Position numbers and translations under genes: made by a program
In this document: positions 9,151-17,549 of the stretch, piece by piece
How positions within the stretch are numbered: position 1 is the first letter of the stretch
Layout of the letters: the number at the start of each line of letters is the position of its first letter
Source: Marinobacter algicola DG893
GTDB lineage: Bacteria > Pseudomonadota > Gammaproteobacteria > Pseudomonadales > Oleiphilaceae
NCBI RefSeq assembly: GCF_000170835.1
Contig: NZ_ABCP01000001.1
Coordinates: 1 to 64,000, forward strand
Length of the DNA: 64,000 bases
Reading direction: 5' to 3'
Notes under the pieces: model-generated
The model's database searches: none
What the model was told of the DNA's origin: nothing
What the model saw: only the letters and a program-made list of their open reading frames with translations

Positions 9151-10170
9151 TCAATACAGATAACTTAAATACAGTGCCTGGTCTAACCGGGCCCATTCTG
9201 GTTCCGAACCAGGCAATCCAAACCGCAGTGCAGCAGGATTCTCAAACTCCCGAACGAGAATTCCCCGCCGTGCGAGCTCGCCTGCAATATCCGCCGCCCG
9301 GTCATGCCGAACGTATCTAAAAAGCGCCGTTCCCGTAGCGCCTTCAAGGCCATGCCTCGACAGGCAGTCCGCCAACCGCTGGCTTTCATTGTGCAGCCGC
9401 TCCATCGTCGCAGCCTGCCACTGGGTGTCGGCCAGCGCCTGATCCATGATAAATCGAGCGGGGCCACTGATTGACCAGGGCCCGATCATGGCACCCAATC
9501 GGCGAATAATATCCGGGTCCCCCACCACGGCTCCGGCCCGCAGGCCCGCCAGGCCGAAAAACTTGCCCAGGGATCTCATGACGATAAGACCGGGTCTGTC
9601 GGTCGCATGCCCGACACTGAGCTCTGGTGTAGCATCGACGAACGCCTCGTCTACAATCAGCCACCCGCCACGACTCTGAAGCTGCTGATGCCAGCTCAGC
9701 AACCGGTCCGGATCAACAACCTGGCCAGTGGGATTATTCGGATTGATCCACACCAGCACGTCCAGCTCGTCCAGCCAGCTTTCGTCATCATCCGCTAGCT
9801 GATCATTGCCAATCTCTATCACCCGATGGCCGGCAGCAGCCCAGTTATGACCATGCTCCTGGTACCCCGGAGAGGGCACACCTACCCGGCACGGCTTTCG
9901 TAAACGGGGCAAGTGCATGATTGCCGCCTGGCTACCAGCCAGGGCCATACATGCGGCGCCATCCGGTGCACCCACCCATTGTCTGATGAGTGGCTCCAGG
10001 CCATCGTCTGGCTCCGGCAGGCGACGCCAGATCTCTTCCGGGATCGCCGGAACAGGCCACCCCGTTGGATTGATACCGGTGGACAAGTCCAGCCATTGAT
10101 TCATCGGGATGCCCCACGTCTTCGCGGCGGCCCGTAGCCGGCCGCCATGTTCCAGCGGCAACAAATTCAC
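9151..10170 (-). CDS. cobD: Threonine-phosphate decarboxylase CobD
   Basis: This PLP enzyme makes (R)-1-aminopropan-2-ol phosphate from L-threonine phosphate, the linker between corrin ring and lower ligand of B12. The 339-residue fold-type I aminotransferase shows NNPTG (145-149), DEAF (174-177) and the PLP lysine in SLGKFFGLAG (Lys203). The N-terminal HGG and DLSTGINP motifs separate it from histidinol-phosphate aminotransferase. It starts with GTG, preceded by AAGG. It follows the adenosyltransferase gene by 28 bases and probably shares its transcript. It does not by itself show that a complete B12 pathway exists; no other assembly gene is visible here. Confidence 0.88.
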   Translation of the reverse strand: MNLLPLEHGGRLRAAAKTWGIPMNQWLDLSTGINPTGWPVPAIPEEIWRRLPEPDDGLEPLIRQWVGAPDGAACMALAGSQAAIMHLPRLRKPCRVGVPSPGYQEHGHNWAAAGHRVIEIGNDQLADDDESWLDELDVLVWINPNNPTGQVVDPDRLLSWHQQLQSRGGWLIVDEAFVDATPELSVGHATDRPGLIVMRSLGKFFGLAGLRAGAVVGDPDIIRRLGAMIGPWSISGPARFIMDQALADTQWQAATMERLHNESQRLADCLSRHGLEGATGTALFRYVRHDRAADIAGELARRGILVREFENPAALRFGLPGSEPEWARLDQALYLSYLY

Positions 10171-10198
10171 GCATCAATACCTTGGTCTCGGGCTAGCA

Positions 10199-10756
10199 TT
10201 ATTTACCCGGCACCCAAAGCACATCGTCCTTACCCTGGTTGTTCGCGTGCCTGGCAAGGACGAACAGCAAATCAGACAGCCGATTCATGTATTCCAGAAC
10301 CAACCGGCTGATGTCCTGCTCTTCCTGCAGCTGAGCAATGATACGCTCAGCGCGCCGCGTTACGGTGCGGGCATGGTGAAGATGTGCAGCCGCAGCGTTT
10401 CCCGCAGGCAGTATAAAGGAGCGAAGCGACGGAATATCCGCGTTGAACCGGTCGATCTCCTGCTCTAGCTCAATGGTCTTGCCCTCGGCAAGCCTCAGTG
10501 GCGGGTATTTCGGGTTTTCCACGATCGGGGTACACAGATCTGCCCCGACATCGAACAGATCGTTCTGGATACGCGCCAGTATAATGTCCAGTTCGCCATC
10601 CACATGCCGCCGCGCGAGACCAATCACTGCATTGGCCTCATCCACCGTGCCGTAGGCTTCCACGCGCAGGTCATGCTTGGCGACGCGGCTGCCATCGCCA
10701 AGGCCGGTATCGCCCTTGTCTCCGGTTTTCGTATAGATCTTGGTGAGCCTGACCAT
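10199..10756 (-). CDS. pduO: PduO-type cob(I)alamin adenosyltransferase
   Basis: This enzyme transfers the adenosyl group of ATP to cob(I)alamin, giving the coenzyme that the neighbouring mutase needs. The 185-residue protein begins with the PduO signature IYTKTGDKGDTGLGDGSRV, followed by VEAYGTVDEANAVIG, and has RRAERI in the last helices. A GGGAGA ribosome site precedes the ATG. It starts 42 bases after the large mutase subunit, which argues for a dedicated supply of AdoCbl to that enzyme. Human MMAB-like enzymes belong to the same family and hand the cofactor directly to mutases. Confidence 0.92.
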   Translation of the reverse strand: MVRLTKIYTKTGDKGDTGLGDGSRVAKHDLRVEAYGTVDEANAVIGLARRHVDGELDIILARIQNDLFDVGADLCTPIVENPKYPPLRLAEGKTIELEQEIDRFNADIPSLRSFILPAGNAAAAHLHHARTVTRRAERIIAQLQEEQDISRLVLEYMNRLSDLLFVLARHANNQGKDDVLWVPGK

Positions 10757-10798
10757 TCATGTCTCCCGTGAACCGGTCCTGTCAGTATTCGAAGCCGG

Positions 10799-12496
10799 TC
10801 AGATTACAGGTTTTTCGCGATAGGTTCCCCATATCCCTTTCAGGGTTTCAACAATATCGCCCATCGAGGCGCCCTCTTTCACCAGTTCGATGGTGATCGG
10901 CATGAGATTGGCCGATTCGTCCTCGGCCTGCTCTTTCAGTTGCTTGAGCATACCCTGGACTTTCTCCTCGTCGCGATTGTCCTTGACCCGGTTCAGGCGT
11001 TCAATCTGCCGGCGCTCGGTTTCCGGATCGTGGGGATGGGTTTCGATTTCAACATCCTCTTCGTCCTGCACGAACATGTTGACGCCGATAACCGGCCGCT
11101 CTCCACTGGCCTTACGCAGTGCAAAATCGTAGGCGGAATCGGAGATGCCTCTCTGGAAGTAGCCGTCGTCGATGCACTGGAGCGTACCACCGAGTTCCTC
11201 AACTTCATCAAGAATCTTCCAGACTTCCTTCTCGATCTCATCGGTAAGATTCTCGACATAGTAGGAACCGCCCAACGGATCCACCACCTGGGTGATGTTG
11301 GTCTCGTAGGCGATGATCTGCTGGGTTCGCAGGGCAATACGCATCGCCTCTTCCGTTGGAATGGCGAATGCTTCATCCATGCCGTTGGTGTGCAGGGATT
11401 GGGCACCACCCAGTACCGCAGAAAGTGCCTGAAGCGCCGTACGGATCGGGTTGATGGTGTACTGCGGCTTGGTCAGGGTTGCCGCCGCAGTCTGGGCGTG
11501 AAAACGAAGCCGGCTGGCTTCCGGTTTCGTGGCGCCAAACTTTTCACGCATGATCTTGGCGTACACGCGACGGGCTGCGCGGAACTTGGCAATCTCCTCG
11601 AAGAAATCTGCCTGGCTGACGAAGAAAAAGGACAGCCGCGGCCCGAAGTCGTTCACATCCACGCCCGCGTCGATGGCGGTCCTGACATACTCCATGGTGG
11701 TCGCCATGGTATACGCCACTTCCTGGACCGCTGTCGAACCGGCTTCAGAAATGTGATAGCCAGAGATGTTGATGGGGTTGTACCGATTCATGTTTTCGGA
11801 GCCGTACTGGATGCAGTCCCGCACCAGGCGAACCGACGGCCGCACCGGGAATATCCACTCTTTCTGGGCGATGTATTCCTTGAGAATGTCGTTCTGGATG
11901 GTGCCCGACAGGTCATTGAGATCGTATCCCCGTTTCTGCGCCAGGGCGATGTACATGGCGTAGAGAATCCATGCGGACGGATTGATGGTCATGGATACCG
12001 AGATCTTGGTCAGATCAATATCGTCAAACAACTCCTCCATGTCAGCGAGGGTGTCAATGGCAACGCCTTCGCGGCCCACCTCACCCTGGCTCATGGCATG
12101 GCTGGAGTCGTAACCCATCAGCGTCGGCATATCGAAGTCGATCGACAGACCGGTCTGGCCCTGGGCGATCAGGTACTTGAAGCGACCGTTGGTTTCCCTT
12201 GCCGTACCGAAGCCGGCAATCTGGCGCATGGTCCAGTTCCTGCCCCGATACATGGTGGGGTATGGCCCCCGGGTAAAGGGATACTGCCCGGGAAAACCAA
12301 TGTCCTCGAAGGGGGTGTTTTTGACATCCAATGGTGTGTAGGTGCGTTTCGTCGGCATTCCGGACGCGGTGACGTACTCCGGTTTGCTCTCCGGCGCCCG
12401 CTTGATAAAGGACGACACTTCGTTCCGTTCCCACTGATCAAACTCTTTCTCAATGTGCTTCAGTGCAGCTGGGTCATACTGGTCAGTGCGCTTCAT
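10799..12496 (-). CDS. hcmA: 2-hydroxyisobutyryl-CoA mutase-type large subunit
   Basis: This is the catalytic barrel subunit of a two-subunit B12-dependent acyl-CoA mutase. The 565-residue length and lack of a C-terminal B12 domain exclude one-piece methylmalonyl-CoA mutase. The substrate loop reads TMRQIAGFG with Ile93, where methylmalonyl-CoA mutase has Tyr and isobutyryl-CoA mutase has Phe. Asp120 in SIDFD replaces the usual Ala, and Gln211 in YIAQKEW replaces the carboxylate-binding Arg. By alignment from memory these match Ile90, Asp117 and Gln208 of Aquincola HcmA, which interconverts 2-hydroxyisobutyryl-CoA and (S)-3-hydroxybutyryl-CoA. SGYHISEAG keeps the catalytic His. An AAGGAG site precedes the ATG, which overlaps the G-protein gene by 14 bases. 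A related branched hydroxyacyl-CoA could be the true substrate. Confidence 0.88.
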   Translation of the reverse strand: MKRTDQYDPAALKHIEKEFDQWERNEVSSFIKRAPESKPEYVTASGMPTKRTYTPLDVKNTPFEDIGFPGQYPFTRGPYPTMYRGRNWTMRQIAGFGTARETNGRFKYLIAQGQTGLSIDFDMPTLMGYDSSHAMSQGEVGREGVAIDTLADMEELFDDIDLTKISVSMTINPSAWILYAMYIALAQKRGYDLNDLSGTIQNDILKEYIAQKEWIFPVRPSVRLVRDCIQYGSENMNRYNPINISGYHISEAGSTAVQEVAYTMATTMEYVRTAIDAGVDVNDFGPRLSFFFVSQADFFEEIAKFRAARRVYAKIMREKFGATKPEASRLRFHAQTAAATLTKPQYTINPIRTALQALSAVLGGAQSLHTNGMDEAFAIPTEEAMRIALRTQQIIAYETNITQVVDPLGGSYYVENLTDEIEKEVWKILDEVEELGGTLQCIDDGYFQRGISDSAYDFALRKASGERPVIGVNMFVQDEEDVEIETHPHDPETERRQIERLNRVKDNRDEEKVQGMLKQLKEQAEDESANLMPITIELVKEGASMGDIVETLKGIWGTYREKPVI

Positions 12497-13463
12497 GAAT
12501 GGTCTCCTTCATGGCTTTTAACAGGGTCACCGCGGCTCCATGGGGGTCCAGTTCGCGCTGGGTAACCTTCTTGAGCAGCTCTTCGGTCTGCGACCTGCTG
12601 TCACGTGCAAAATTATCCCGGACAATCTCTTCGGCCACCTTCACCACCCGCGTTAACGCAATCTGGTGCCGCCGTTGGGTGATCTCGCCACTTTTTTCCA
12701 GGTGTTCCGCGTGGCGATCAATGGCGGCCATCAACTCTTTAAAGCCGCTATGCTTTTCGGAACTGGTCGGCACCACGGGCACCCGCCAGATTCCCTCGCC
12801 CGGCTCCAGGCTCATCATCAGCATGGCCTTGAGTTCCTGAATGGTTTTGTTGGCGTCCGGCCGGTCGGCCTTGCTCACCACATGGACATCGGCGATTTCC
12901 AGAACACCAGCCTTGATGGCCTGAATGTCGTCGCCCAGCCCGGGCGCGTTGACGACCACGGTGGTGTGTGCGGCGCGGACAATATCGACCTCGTCCTGCC
13001 CCACCCCGACCGTCTCGATCAGGACCACGTCAAAGCCGCCGGCATCCAGAAGGTCCACCGCATCCAGGGCCGGCCTGGCAAGACCGCCCAGGGTTCCCCG
13101 GGTGGCCATGCTGCGAATGAAAACACCGGGGTCGGACACCAGGTCGCCCATGCGAATACGGTCACCGAGGATCGCACCGCCGGAATACGGGCTGGAAGGA
13201 TCAATAGCAACCACACCAACCTTGCGGCCGCTGGCCCGGTACTCATGGACCAGTTGCGTGACAAGGGTAGACTTCCCTGCTCCTGGCACACCGGTAATGC
13301 CCACCACATGGGCGTTGCCGGTCGCTTTGTAAAGCTCGGCCAGGGCTTCGCGCACCTCAGCATCACCGCCGCTTTCAACGCGGGTAATAAGCCTGGCGAT
13401 GGCGCGAAGATGTCCTTCCCGCACGCGCTCCGCAAGCTTCATCGAGGGTATGCGGTTAATCAT
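12483..13463 (-). CDS. meaB: MeaB/ArgK-family GTPase chaperone of the mutase
   Basis: This G3E-type P-loop GTPase protects and reloads B12-dependent mutases, gating cofactor entry and releasing damaged cobalamin. The 326-residue protein has Walker A GVPGAGKS (58-65), the Asp-containing motif VVAIDPSSPYSGGAILGDR, a switch region ETVGVGQDE and the base-recognition motif SKADRPDA. The start at 13463 is fixed by a perfect AGGAGG site five bases upstream, and it follows the ligase stop without a gap. It lies between the ligase and the large mutase subunit, the arrangement of the MeaH protein in 2-hydroxyisobutyryl-CoA mutase clusters. Confidence 0.93.
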   Translation of the reverse strand: MINRIPSMKLAERVREGHLRAIARLITRVESGGDAEVREALAELYKATGNAHVVGITGVPGAGKSTLVTQLVHEYRASGRKVGVVAIDPSSPYSGGAILGDRIRMGDLVSDPGVFIRSMATRGTLGGLARPALDAVDLLDAGGFDVVLIETVGVGQDEVDIVRAAHTTVVVNAPGLGDDIQAIKAGVLEIADVHVVSKADRPDANKTIQELKAMLMMSLEPGEGIWRVPVVPTSSEKHSGFKELMAAIDRHAEHLEKSGEITQRRHQIALTRVVKVAEEIVRDNFARDSRSQTEELLKKVTQRELDPHGAAVTLLKAMKETIHEAH

Positions 13464-14885
13464 TTAACCTCCTCGCTTCTGGTTGAGGCTCTGGTAAAGG
13501 TCCCGGTCATCAACGACACGCTGGGCTTTGAAGTCGGTACGTGGAAAAGTATCAGGCTCGACCATGACAACCCGTGCCCGCACACCCAGTACCCGGCTCA
13601 GTTCAGCCTCTGCCTTCTCACCGAGAGATCTCACCGCATCCGGGCCTCTGCCTGCGACCTCCTGATCAAACTCCGCTTTTACAGCCAGCTCATCCATAGA
13701 GCCGCCCCGTGAAATAATGATCCGGTGCTCGCCGCCATAACCGGAAAGGCCTTCCAGAACTTCCGCAATGGCGCTGGGATACACGTTTTCACCGCGGATC
13801 TGGAACATGTCATCGATCCGACCGTAAATGCCTTTTGGCAGCCTGGGATAGGTGCGACCACAGGGATTGTCTTCCATCACCCAATGGGTCAGATCACCGG
13901 ACACCATCCGGATCATCGGCTGGGACGTTCTCTCGAGGTGCGTGTAGATAGGCGTTCCCTGTTCGCCGTATGGCACCCGGCGATTGGTTTTTGGGTCTGC
14001 CACTTCGGTGTAGACAACGTCCTGCCAAAGCAGCATGCCCTCGGTGTCTGCACTGCCAGAGGCATGCATCCAGGGGGTCAACTCCGCCATTGTTCCGCAG
14101 TCAACTACCTTGGCACCGTAGATCTGCTGAATCTTGTCGCGGATGGACGGAATCGAGCCGCCCGGTTCGCCGGAGAAGAACAGCACTTTGATGCCGAACT
14201 CTCTCGGGTCTACCCCTTCCTCGCGGGCCACTTCCGCCAGCCTTAACGCGTAAGACGGTGTTGAATACAGCCCGGCTGGCTTCATCATTCCGAGCCAGGT
14301 TACCGCTCGCGCAGTCATCCCCGGTGCACCAGCGCCGAAGGGGAAGGCTTTACAACCCAGTCTTTCAGCCCCGATCAACGCCCCCCATGACCCCATGTAA
14401 AGGCTAAGAATCGCCGCCACAAACACCGTATCACCAGGGCGTAACCCCATACCCCACATGATCCGGGCATGGTTGTTGGCGATGGTTTCCCAGTCACGCC
14501 TGGAAATACCAAAAGCGGTGGGTCGGCCGGTGGTACCGGAAGTACCGTGAATATGGTGGATGTCGCTTTCGGGGCAGCAGAGGTAATCGCCGAAAGGTGG
14601 GTTTTTCGCCTGGGAATCGCGCAGCTCCTGCTTGGTGACGACGGGCACTTCCTCAAAGTCTGCGAGGGTACGAATGTCATTGGCCTTTATACCGGCCTCG
14701 TCCCATTTGCGCTGGTAGAACGGCGAGTGGTCGTAGGCATAGGCCATCACCTCGCGGATGCGTGCAACAATCAACTCATCGCGTTTTTCCGGGTCCATCG
14801 TCTCCCGGTCCCGGAACCAGTAGGGACTGTTCGCGTCCGGAAAATAGTCGTTGCGATAACTGGGGGGAAAATTCCACTCTTCCAT
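13464..14885 (-). CDS. Acyl-CoA ligase, phenylacetate-CoA ligase family (probable 2-hydroxyisobutyrate-CoA ligase)
   Basis: This AMP-forming ligase of 473 residues activates a carboxylic acid to its CoA thioester through an acyl-adenylate. It shows the ATP loop HGTSGTTGRPT (113-123), the adenylate-binding region around DCGTMAELTPWMHA, the hinge GRIDDMFQIRGENVYP and a C-terminal Lys in PRTDFKAQRV. These features and the length fit the PaaK-like family, which also contains the 2-hydroxyisobutyrate-CoA ligase known from hcm clusters. Placement between the two mutase subunits and beside the chaperone suggests that it makes the mutase substrate. An AGGAGT site precedes the ATG. The substrate is inferred from context only; phenylacetate or another aryl acid cannot be excluded from sequence alone. 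Confidence 0.82.
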   Translation of the reverse strand: MEEWNFPPSYRNDYFPDANSPYWFRDRETMDPEKRDELIVARIREVMAYAYDHSPFYQRKWDEAGIKANDIRTLADFEEVPVVTKQELRDSQAKNPPFGDYLCCPESDIHHIHGTSGTTGRPTAFGISRRDWETIANNHARIMWGMGLRPGDTVFVAAILSLYMGSWGALIGAERLGCKAFPFGAGAPGMTARAVTWLGMMKPAGLYSTPSYALRLAEVAREEGVDPREFGIKVLFFSGEPGGSIPSIRDKIQQIYGAKVVDCGTMAELTPWMHASGSADTEGMLLWQDVVYTEVADPKTNRRVPYGEQGTPIYTHLERTSQPMIRMVSGDLTHWVMEDNPCGRTYPRLPKGIYGRIDDMFQIRGENVYPSAIAEVLEGLSGYGGEHRIIISRGGSMDELAVKAEFDQEVAGRGPDAVRSLGEKAEAELSRVLGVRARVVMVEPDTFPRTDFKAQRVVDDRDLYQSLNQKRGG

Positions 14886-14946
14886 CGGAGACTCCTGATT
14901 TTGTTATTGGTTGTCGTCTGAGGAAATCTGCGGGCCACGGCCCTGA

Positions 14947-15372
14947 CTATCGGGCACCTCGATCTGCGACCATTTGCCGGAACGAATCGATGATTTCTTG
15001 TGGCGGAGTGTCCTGAAGAAGAATCTTGTGGACTCCCATCTGGTAGAGTTCTTTGACATCGTCATCGGGGATGACACCGCCACCGGCAACGATCATGTCT
15101 TCGGCTTCCTTGTCTTTCAGAAGCTCCAATACCTTGGGGAAAATGTGCATGTGCGCACCGGACAGCAGGCTGATGCCGAGGATATCCACGTCTTCCTGAA
15201 TGGCAGCGTCCACGACCTCCTCCGGTGTGCGATGCAGTCCGGTGTAGACCACGTCCATGCCGGCATCACGTAGTGCACGGGCGACCACTTTAATGCCGCG
15301 ATCGTGACCGTCCAGTCCAATTTTTGCCAACATCACCCGAATCACTGCTGCGTTTTTGTCATTGTTTTGCAT
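14947..15372 (-). CDS. hcmB: B12-binding small subunit of acyl-CoA mutase
   Basis: This 141-residue protein is the free-standing cobalamin-binding domain that pairs with the large mutase subunit encoded downstream. It carries the base-off/His-on motif DGHDRG with the cobalt ligand His23, followed by the Rossmann-like elements ILGISLLSGAHMHIFPKV and IVAGGGVIPDDDV, which bind the dimethylbenzimidazole tail. An AAGGAG site sits seven bases before the ATG. It is the first metabolic gene of the cluster, 15 bases after the GntR regulator gene. Similar domains occur in isobutyryl-CoA and ethylmalonyl-CoA mutases; specificity lies in the large subunit. Confidence 0.93.
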   Translation of the reverse strand: MQNNDKNAAVIRVMLAKIGLDGHDRGIKVVARALRDAGMDVVYTGLHRTPEEVVDAAIQEDVDILGISLLSGAHMHIFPKVLELLKDKEAEDMIVAGGGVIPDDDVKELYQMGVHKILLQDTPPQEIIDSFRQMVADRGAR

Positions 15373-15387
15373 CGCATTCTCCTTGGA

Positions 15388-16080
15388 TTAAATAATCGTG
15401 CTCCCACTTCTTTTCAGGGGTTCACGGCAAACTTGAATTTCTTTCTGAAGCCATTTTGATGCGGTTTCCACATGCTCTCTGGCAAGTGTTTCGGCAGTCC
15501 GTGCATCTCCGGCCAATACCGCGTTCAGTATTGCCTCGTGCTCTTCCCAGATCTGTTTCTGGTTTTTTTCAACAATGAGAATGTCACTCATGACGCGCCT
15601 TACGTGGTTCCAGTGCGCCTCCATTGAGTCAAGGATGAAGGTGTTGCCCGCCAGCTCGTAGATGAAGCCATGAAAGCGCATGTCAGCGTCGATCAGCGCG
15701 GGGAGATCATGCGCTTTCCCTGCTGCGAAACCTTCGGCAATGATGTCCTCACCTCGCTTTCGCGCCCCGGCATCCACACGCTGGGCGGCAAGCCCGGCAC
15801 TGATGAGGTCGATCCCACACCGGAATTCGTATAACTGCGCCACAAAGCTCTCATCAAGCACCGACACCATCAGGCCCCGACGCCCTACCGCTGACAGAAA
15901 TCCATCATCGCGCAGGCGTTGCATAGCCTGGCTTACCGGCAACCGCGAGACATCCAGTCTTTCGGCCAGCGTCTCCTGTGTGACCCGCTCACCCGGCTTA
16001 AGCAAACCTTCGACAATGGCATTGACCACAGAGTCGTAAATCAGCTCCGGCAGGTTCTTCTCGGTTTGAATTTTTTTCAT
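15388..16080 (-). CDS. GntR-family (FCD domain) transcriptional regulator
   Basis: This is a DNA-binding regulator of 230 residues. An N-terminal winged helix-turn-helix (about 10-76, with TQETLAERLDVSRLPVSQAM) is joined to an all-helical FCD ligand domain. The FCD domain keeps the Asp and His residues that hold a metal in this family (DADMRFHGFIY, HEAILNAV, HVETASKW). It lies 15 bases before the B12-binding subunit and is probably co-transcribed with the whole mutase cluster, so it is the natural candidate for its regulator. The effector may be the hydroxy acid or its CoA ester; that is inference. A 20-bp inverted repeat at 16161-16180 is a plausible operator. Confidence 0.9.
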   Translation of the reverse strand: MKKIQTEKNLPELIYDSVVNAIVEGLLKPGERVTQETLAERLDVSRLPVSQAMQRLRDDGFLSAVGRRGLMVSVLDESFVAQLYEFRCGIDLISAGLAAQRVDAGARKRGEDIIAEGFAAGKAHDLPALIDADMRFHGFIYELAGNTFILDSMEAHWNHVRRVMSDILIVEKNQKQIWEEHEAILNAVLAGDARTAETLAREHVETASKWLQKEIQVCREPLKRSGSTII

Positions 16081-16160
16081 TGATTACACCTCACGACCTA
16101 ACTCCTTTTTGTCGTTTGCATACAGTATTCAACATGTAATACCTGATCGCTCTATAAACA

Positions 16161-16180
16161 TATTAGACCTTTGTCTAATA
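16161..16180. promoter_or_regulatory. Inverted repeat, probable operator of the mutase cluster
   Basis: The sequence TATTAGACCTTTGTCTAATA has perfect 8-base arms around a 4-base spacer and lies 81 bases upstream of the GntR gene. On the minus strand a weak promoter can be drawn with TTAGAC as -35 and TATAGA as -10, 16 bases apart, so the palindrome would cover the -35 box. A near-identical element lies at 49590-49609 upstream of the fatty acyl-CoA reductase. A second, imperfect stem (16207-16216 with 16227-16237) lies further upstream, towards nudL, and lacks a T-run. Confidence 0.6.
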
Positions 16181-16290
16181 TTTGAGCATTCATAGGCGCA
16201 CGGAACGTCAGTGGCCCCAAGCAATAGGCCAACTGACAAAAGCAAAAGAGAGAGGATGAGAACTGGGACGGAGTGTTCGGGGGACGCTAA

Positions 16291-16878
16291 TCAGCGCTTA
16301 GGGGGCGGCTCCAGCAAATCGATACCGGCGTCGTAGACCGCATTGAGGAAATCCACCAGAACGACCGCAGACAGGCCCCATATCTGATAGCGTTCCCAAC
16401 GATAACAGGGCACATAAAAGGTATTATTGAGGAAGTTGAGCGGGTCTGTGCGCTCTCGATTGTCGTCCAGGAAAAATTCAACGGGCACCCGGAAGATACT
16501 ATCGATTTCCGCCGGGTTGGCTTGCAGGGGGTGATCGCCGGGTATCACCCCAACGTAAGGCGTTACCAGAATCTGATGCAGCGACATGACCTGGCTCAGC
16601 GGCGCAATCAGTTCCACCTGATCGGGTGGCAGTCCGATTTCCTCGTGAGTCTCGCGCAGCGCGGTGTCGGCCAGGGAATGGTCTTCCGGGTCCCGCCGCC
16701 CGCCGGGAAAAGACACCTGCCCCCTGTGAGTACTCAGGTTTTCTGACCTCAGGGTAAACACGATTTCAGGGTTTCCATGGTCATTGGTGACCGGGACGAG
16801 TACGGCGGCTTCGGGGTAATCCAATGTCAACAAACGGGGTACATAGCCTGACAGGCGTTTGGTGAGAAGATCGCGCAA
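16291..16878 (-). CDS. nudL: Nudix hydrolase, CoA pyrophosphatase NudL type
   Basis: This is a predicted coenzyme A or acyl-CoA diphosphatase that cuts CoA to phosphopantetheine and 3',5'-ADP. The 195-residue protein has a full Nudix box (60-82, GGRRDPEDHSLADTALRETHEE) and, just before it, the NudL-type motif LRSENLSTHRGQVSFPGG that marks this subfamily. The start codon is TTG, supported by a GGAG site about nine bases upstream; no in-frame ATG fits. It is divergent from the next Nudix gene, with 102 bases between them. Confidence 0.85.
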   Translation of the reverse strand: MRDLLTKRLSGYVPRLLTLDYPEAAVLVPVTNDHGNPEIVFTLRSENLSTHRGQVSFPGGRRDPEDHSLADTALRETHEEIGLPPDQVELIAPLSQVMSLHQILVTPYVGVIPGDHPLQANPAEIDSIFRVPVEFFLDDNRERTDPLNFLNNTFYVPCYRWERYQIWGLSAVVLVDFLNAVYDAGIDLLEPPPKR

Positions 16879-16980
16879 AACACGGCTCCGTTAAGACTTC
16901 TGACTGTTGAATGAGACACCGGCAGCGCAGATAGTTACACTTGCTACCAACACACATTTGTCCAGTATATGGTGAAACAG

Positions 16981-17529
16981 ATGAAATACTGCAGCACATG
17001 CGGCCATCCTGTCGAACAGCGCATCCCCCAAGGCGATAATCGCCACCGCTACGTGTGCATCAGTTGTGAAACCATACATTACCAGAATCCCCGCATCGTC
17101 GCCGGTACGGTTCCCGTCTGGAAAGGGCGGGTTCTGCTATGCCGCCGGGCTATCGAGCCCCGGTATGGTTACTGGACGCTGCCTGCAGGCTTCATGGAAA
17201 ACTCGGAAACCACCCTCGAAGCGGCCACCAGGGAAACCCGGGAAGAGGCGCTTGCAGAAGTGACGGTGGACAACCTCTACACCATCATTCATGTGCCACA
17301 CATTGATCAGGTGCACATGTTCTATCGCGCCACCCTAACCAGCGAAGACTTCGGGGCCGGCGAAGAGTCGCTGGAAACCCAGCTGTTTGCGCTGGAAGAC
17401 ATTCCCTGGGATGAACTGTCGTTCCCCACTGTCCGTCGCACCCTTGAGCTTTATGTGGAGGACGTGCGCAATGAGCACTTCCCAGTGCATGTGGACGACA
17501 TTCGGTACCGGATGGGGCCTCGTGCCTGA
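16981..17529 (+). CDS. Nudix hydrolase with N-terminal zinc ribbon
   Basis: This 182-residue hydrolase of nucleoside diphosphate derivatives starts with a zinc ribbon (Cys4, Cys7, Cys26, Cys29; YCSTCG and CISCE). A Nudix domain follows with a canonical box (70-92: Gly70, Glu76, RETREE 84-89). The ATG at 16981 is preferred over one four codons upstream because GGTGA lies at the right distance and the protein then begins at the ribbon. Relatives act on ADP-ribose, NADH or FAD; the true substrate is not evident from sequence. Confidence 0.85.
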   Translation: MKYCSTCGHPVEQRIPQGDNRHRYVCISCETIHYQNPRIVAGTVPVWKGRVLLCRRAIEPRYGYWTLPAGFMENSETTLEAATRETREEALAEVTVDNLYTIIHVPHIDQVHMFYRATLTSEDFGAGEESLETQLFALEDIPWDELSFPTVRRTLELYVEDVRNEHFPVHVDDIRYRMGPRA

Positions 17530-17549
17530 ATATCCGCGCCTGGTCGCCG

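Noticed and set aside
10799..12496. Annotation as methylmalonyl-CoA mutase
   Set aside because: The Tyr and Arg needed for methylmalonyl-CoA are Ile93 and Gln211, and the B12 domain is a separate protein.
10940..12565. Open plus-strand frame of 541 codons
   Set aside because: It is antisense to the mutase large subunit, which has full family conservation; the opposite translation has no recognisable domain and reflects high GC at third codon positions.
12666..13712. Open plus-strand frame of 348 codons
   Set aside because: It spans the antisense of two different conserved genes (MeaB-type chaperone and ligase), so it cannot be a real gene.
16207..16237. Stem-loop downstream of nudL as an intrinsic terminator
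   Set aside because: The stem has a bulge and there is no T-run on either strand in the required position.
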